This document shows, piece after piece, positions 60,357 to 64,000 of a stretch of DNA of 64,000 nt. The notes under the pieces were generated by a model. It was not told the origin of the DNA, did not search any database, and was given only the letters and a program-made list of their open reading frames with translations. Position numbers and translations under genes: made by a program. This DNA is from Hsuehochloa calcarea (lineage: Eukaryota; Streptophyta; Magnoliopsida; Poales; Poaceae): assembly GCA_036346395.1 (NCBI GenBank), contig JAYEVG010000033.1, forward strand, positions 1 through 64,000, given 5' to 3'. Numbering within the stretch: position 1 is the first letter of the stretch; each line of letters begins with the position of its first letter.

Positions 60357-61210
60357 ATTGGTTATGAGCCGCATTCTGTTTTGCCCATCGCCGTTGGGTC
60401 CTTTTGGACCTTGTTGGATTCATGCCACGACGGAAGATCAAGGTTCTTGCAAGCAGTGCGGTGAGGTTCCCCGATTACCTTTCTAGTAGTACATTGTCAA
60501 TGTCTTATTGAATTCAATATTTCAGTAGGCTATTAGTAGTTGTGTTCTTAATTGGTCAATGTCCGGTTGGTGTTAGGTGTTCTACACCCGGTTCTTGAGG
60601 CAAATATGGACTTGGTTGGGGTTGGTTCCTGCTTAAGGAAGAATTTCTACTCATACTTTGGAGCTGGTTATAGTTGTGTCATAGTGCCAGGAGGCGTACT
60701 GCGTACAGGAGATGCTTCATATGGACCATGATTCAGAGGTTTGCCGTGGATTACTACTTGTATAATCAACTATGATATTGCTTTCCATCTTGTACTACCC
60801 CAAGTGACATATTATCTGTGAATGTGGTAAACTGGTAATGATGAACAATTCTTGCAATTGACAGGTTGCTTTTCTTAAATCAAGGAAATGTTTTGTTAAG
60901 ATAGCTATGGAGACAGGTTCTCCTTTAGTTCCTGTTTGCAGTTTCGGACAGGTAACAAACACCCCCTCTTTTGCCGCATGATATGCAATGTAGTTTACCT
61001 ATAAACATGGTGCCAAAAGCTAGTTAATACTAATGGTTGCAAACTTGAAGACAACCTTTACAGTTATGCATTTGTTTAAAATTCTAAAAATGCACTATGC
61101 CCTGGTGTTGACAGATAAATGAAGTCCATGAACAATTCGTTGTTGCACTGAAAGAGCTGTTCAAGAAGTACAAGTCCAAAACTGGATATCCCAATCTCCA
61201 TCTAAGAGTT
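60357..61210 (+). pseudogene. DGAT2 (diacylglycerol acyltransferase 2) pseudogene fragment
   Basis: Four exon-like blocks with GT-AG borders match plant DGAT2. 60357-60460 has IGYEPHSVLPIAVG, then a frame change, then GFMPRRKIKVLASSA. 60577-60738 has VFYTRFLRQIWTWLGLVPA, a stop, RKNFYSYFGAGYSCVIVPGG, a 7-bp insertion (ctgcgta after 60690) and LHMDHDSE. 60865-60951 has [20 protein letters not shown] and LVPVCSFGQ. 61115-61210 has INEVHEQFVVALKELFKKYK and TGYPNLHLRV. The N-terminal membrane part is absent. The segment between SFGQ and INEVHE (the YxYKWWRP and glycine-rich regions of the family) is also missing. The normal C-terminus is replaced by a repeat at 61211. DGAT2 makes triacylglycerol in the ER; this copy cannot. 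Confidence 0.85.
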
Positions 61211-61432
61211 CGGAACTTGCAAGTCAGCGGTGGGTTCTTGTGTAGTCATGGAAGCTGGCTGAGCTAATGAAGCCATAGGAAGGCTTCCGGTCTTTCTTCT
61301 CTCATTCTTTTCTGTTCCCTGCGTTGTATGTTCTAGCCATGCGATCGGCCAGACGATTTGGCGCTGGGCAATGTACAGAACCAACCATATAGGAAGGCAA
61401 GTACACCAGCTTTTTATTTGAGAGGTAAGATT
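61211..61432. repeat. Repeat R1, copy of 63042-63260
   Basis: CGGAACT, AATGAAGCCATAGGAAGG, TTCCCTGCGTTGT, GACGATTTGGCGCTGGGC and ATAGGAAGG occur in the same order and spacing as in R2. The repeat family was not identified. Confidence 0.85.
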
Positions 61433-62161
61433 TTATTCATCAATGTTCAAAGAAACATCCAACGTAGTAGGAGGGGAAACCAGCATGCGCAATGGTAAGA
61501 ACACGAGCTATGCTCTTTTTTCTTCTTACCGTTTTTTCTCACAGGGTTTTCAGAAGAAGTTTTTAATGAGGTATGAGCTTGGTGTTAGCAAAGTGTCCAA
61601 TGAGAAATGTTGTATATCGGTCCGTTTCCGAGGCTTGATTATGTGTGAAAATTTCACCTAAAAAAAGACCCATGAGGGGGCTAGTTTGTTTAGTCTCTAA
61701 TTCATGCACGAAGGGAGAGCTCATTCTCCTGTATAAAGGGGGGCTGAGGTTCTCGTTGTACACACAAGTCTACAGGTAAAGAAATAGATAGAGAGAAGGC
61801 TAGAACTACATACTTGTGCTCTTATCTATTGTTTATTATTTGTGAGCAGAGAACCTTGTTGGTCGGTAACGTGATCTCGATTATACGGCAAATATAACCC
61901 CTATTTATATTCTTAGAGGAAAAGGAGAGATTTTATTGCTCAATTTTGCACGAACACAACCTATTAAGCTTACAGGCAAGAATTGCCTTAATTGTTTGCC
62001 AAAAAAGTAAGGTAATTGATTCAAATTAATTCATACTAAAGGTGAATATCCAACAAATTAATTCACACCACAAACTATCAGATAAATATCCATCTTGCAA
62101 ACTTGCAAACACCATCGATCGATCCAATTCAACGACATTAGTTACCGCAAACCCAACAACC
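61433..62161 (+). promoter_or_regulatory. Upstream region of the cystatin gene
   Basis: A TATA-like tgtataaaggg is at 61731-61741, followed by ACAGGTAAAG near 61775 that could be a UTR donor. A closer AT-rich gataaatatcc is at 62080. The block 61490-61900 may itself be LTR debris that supplies the TATA. No gene is seen. Confidence 0.35.
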
Positions 62162-62509
62162 ATGAGGAACTTCAGCCTCCTCCTTTTCACCGCCGCCGCC
62201 GTTGTTTACGCCGTTGCGACGCCCGCCGCGGCAACAGAAGGTGGATGGATACAGATCCCAGATATCAACGACCCACGCAACCAGAAGCTCGGCGAGTGGG
62301 CGGTGGCGGAGCACAACAAGCAGGCGAATGACGGGCTCATGTTCAGCATGGTGGTGAGCGGCGAGCTGCAACATGTGGCCGGCATCAACTATCAGCTCGT
62401 CATCGATGCATGGAACCGCGACGGTCAGGAAGGCACGTACAAGGCGTTTGTGTACAAGCAGGACTGGACCAACACGCAACAGCTCGTTTCCTTCGGCCCA
62501 ACCAGCTGA
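62162..62509 (+). CDS. Secreted phytocystatin (cysteine protease inhibitor)
   Basis: Single exon, 115 residues. The frame is open from 62042, but I choose the ATG at 62162 because MRNFSLLLFTAAAVVYAVAT is a clean signal peptide. The mature part has the three cystatin contact sites: an N-terminal Gly pair (residues 27-28), the central loop QHVAG (70-74, family QxVxG), and a Trp in the second hairpin (W102, DWTNTQQL). The plant-specific helix is LGEWAVAEHNKQ (43-54), a diverged form of the LARFAV motif. Such proteins bind papain-like proteases outside the cell or in the vacuole, in defence or seed storage turnover. There is no C-terminal extension. The coding part is GC-rich, unlike its flanks. 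Confidence 0.88.
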   Translation: MRNFSLLLFTAAAVVYAVATPAAATEGGWIQIPDINDPRNQKLGEWAVAEHNKQANDGLMFSMVVSGELQHVAGINYQLVIDAWNRDGQEGTYKAFVYKQDWTNTQQLVSFGPTS

Positions 62510-63041
62510 GAGCGACAGGACTAGACTAATTGCAATTGTTTTGAGTGTAATAAGCGAGTTCAAGGACTCTAGGTATATATATATATATATATAAACCGAC
62601 ACTTATGATAATATAAAAAGGAAATCATTTTAAGCATCCCCTGCATGCTATTGTTGTTGAGGCCCTTGGCCACACTGGCCAGAATGTTTCCTCGTAGTCT
62701 TTTTGCAATAGCACTCGTTTTTGTTGTTGTTGACGAAAAAGTGGAGATTTTTATTGCTTAAGAAGAAGTAGCACAATCTTTACATAAAAGATCAGCGATG
62801 AAAGCCGGATCCCCCATTTCCAAACAGGCCCAGGTTTTCCCAGCTTGACTTTAGCCCTTGGTAAGCTGTTTGGTCACTGTGCTTAGGGCTTGGGTTTTTA
62901 TTATTTGTTAACACCATAAGTCTGTGAATTCTAGTTGCTATCTTTGTAAACGAGTCTGACAACATATTCCGTTGTTTGACTGCAGCTATTTGCGAATGTT
63001 CAAACATGATGGTAGAGGCATCGACATGTGCAGGGCATACC
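62510..63041. other. Cystatin 3' flank and transposon-like sequence
   Basis: (TA)10 lies at 62574-62593, in the probable 3' UTR. Bases 62720-63041 read on the minus strand like the AT-rich 3' end of a retroposon (AGCAATAAAAATCTCCAC), but no coding motif confirms it. Confidence 0.4.
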
Positions 63042-63260
63042 CGGAACTCGGAAGTCAGGAATGGGTTCTTGTGTTGTCACAAGAGCTGCTGAGATAATGA
63101 AGCCATAGGAAGGGCCTCCAGTCTTTCTTTTCTCAATTCTTTTTCGTTCCCTGCGTTGTTTGTTCTAGCCATTCGATCCGCTAGACGATTTGGCGCTGGG
63201 CTATGCACAGAACCGTATAGGAAGGAAACTGTACCAACTCCTTTTCGATTGGTAGGATCG
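63042..63260. repeat. Repeat R2, copy of 61211-61432
   Basis: See R1; same orientation, 1831 bases later. The cystatin gene lies between the two. Confidence 0.85.
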
Positions 63261-63396
63261 TTAATGGCAATCAGAGGGGGTGTTGTTAATGGCAATCAGA
63301 GAGGGGTGAATGATTGTAATCCTAATTATCCAACCTGTGAACACAGTTAAAAGCGCAAAAACAAAATATAGCAAAACACGCGCGAGAGCGCGCGTG

Positions 63397-63433
<37 letters not shown>
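63397..63433. repeat. (CA)n(TA)n microsatellite
   Basis: About eleven CA units pass into about eight TA units, after a CG/AG-rich start. Confidence 0.92.
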
Positions 63434-63437
63434 GAAC

Positions 63438-63682
63438 GTATCTAGTGCTAAGGTGTTAATATCAATCTTAACCGTTGCATCTGAATTGAACAACCAAGAT
63501 TAATACAGGCTCCCACCTCTAAACCATTTAATCACTTTGCATACTCACATTCAATGCACATTCATTAATGTGTCTTCATTAAACATCATGCATGCTCCCA
63601 TCTCCAACGGTTAAGGTCCAGATTCAACGGTCAAAATTGGTATAAGCACTTTATCACTGAAATACTCGTTAACACTAGATAT
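63438..63682. mobile_element. MITE-like element with imperfect terminal inverted repeats
   Basis: The left end ATCTAGTGCTAAGGTGTTAA and the right end, whose reverse complement is ATCTAGTGTTAACGAGTA, form a terminal inverted repeat with mismatches. TA-rich sequence flanks both ends. Inner words AACCGTTGCATCTGAAT and ACGGTTAAGGTCCAGATTC also oppose each other. Confidence 0.5.
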
Positions 63683-64000
63683 ATTATATATATATATATT
63701 ACAGTACCACCGAGAAAAAAATATTTCTTTCTATTGTCCAAAATTCACGACCACAAAACCCAAAAGCTTTTCACCAAACCGACCAGCACCGAAAAACGTG
63801 AATGCCTACATGCGCTGCCTCCAGCCCCGGCTCTGTTCTGCCGCACCTCTGATCTTCTCTCTCTCTCTGAAAATACAAAAGGCTGCGCACGCCTCTTTTT
63901 CTGCCGCCGGCCCCTGGTTCCCCTCTGGTCTTCTCTCTCCCTGAAACCAAGAGCAAAAAGCAGCCAGCAAAACGCCGAACAGGCAGCCCGGCCCTGGTGC
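63683..64000. other. Window end, nothing identified
   Basis: TA run, then GC-richer text that may be the start of a promoter or UTR; a CT-rich stretch lies at 63855-63870. No gene is seen. Confidence 0.3.

Noticed and set aside
60247..60441. Minus-strand ORF over the DGAT2 fragment
   Set aside because: Antisense of DGAT2 exon text plus the CCGACC repeat (read as Gly-Arg repeats).
62042..62161. Cystatin with a 40-residue N-terminal extension
   Set aside because: The frame is open by chance in the 5' UTR; the ATG at 62162 gives a proper signal peptide.

Overview
The window reads as nuclear DNA of a flowering plant, almost certainly a grass (Poaceae). Genes have many introns with GT-AG borders, first exons and some whole exons are very GC-rich, and the spaces between genes are packed with LTR retrotransposons, solo LTRs and MITE-like elements. 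I could not name the species. I saw no tRNA, rRNA, CRISPR array or organelle insertion.

Layout. 1-3253 (+): 3' end of a PAP/OAS1 nucleotidyltransferase-like gene with a frameshift in its tail. 4384-4644: a 44-bp tandem repeat, followed by a decayed Myb/SANT-like transposon-derived fragment. 5696-6595 (-): four-exon PsaN-like thylakoid-lumen protein. 7568-8883 and 10072-10686 (+): two neighbouring nodulin-related-protein paralogues; the first carries a long Gly/Tyr/Glu/Lys repeat and is frameshifted in a G-run. 12514-17096 (-): three-exon DUF538 gene whose 3.4-kb second intron holds a solo LTR and two MITE-like copies. 20503-28017 (+): 13-exon PRP39 splicing-factor gene with a probable pair of compensating frameshifts in exon 10. 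36366-38451 (+): two-exon WEB-family coiled-coil gene. 62162-62509 (+): single-exon secreted phytocystatin.

Transposon tracts. 29300-34673 is a degenerate Copia element (minus strand). 38652-42652 is a Gypsy derivative with two LTRs that keeps gag but has lost pol. 43186-44645 is a second Gypsy fragment with an internal pol deletion. 44646-55853 is a nearly full-length SIRE/Maximus-type Copia element (two ~2-kb LTRs, PBS, gag, pol, PPT; minus strand). 55854-59959 is a second SIRE-type element reduced to LTR plus gag. 60357-61210 is a DGAT2 pseudogene fragment that ends at a repeat found again at 63042.

The genes are unrelated housekeeping and plant-specific genes and do not form a pathway. 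I found no convincing new biological system. The most interesting signals are frame lesions inside otherwise conserved genes, the DGAT2 fragment joined to a repeat, retroelement junctions that do not close with target duplications, and short near-palindromes iterated in the LTRs of separate SIRE-like families.
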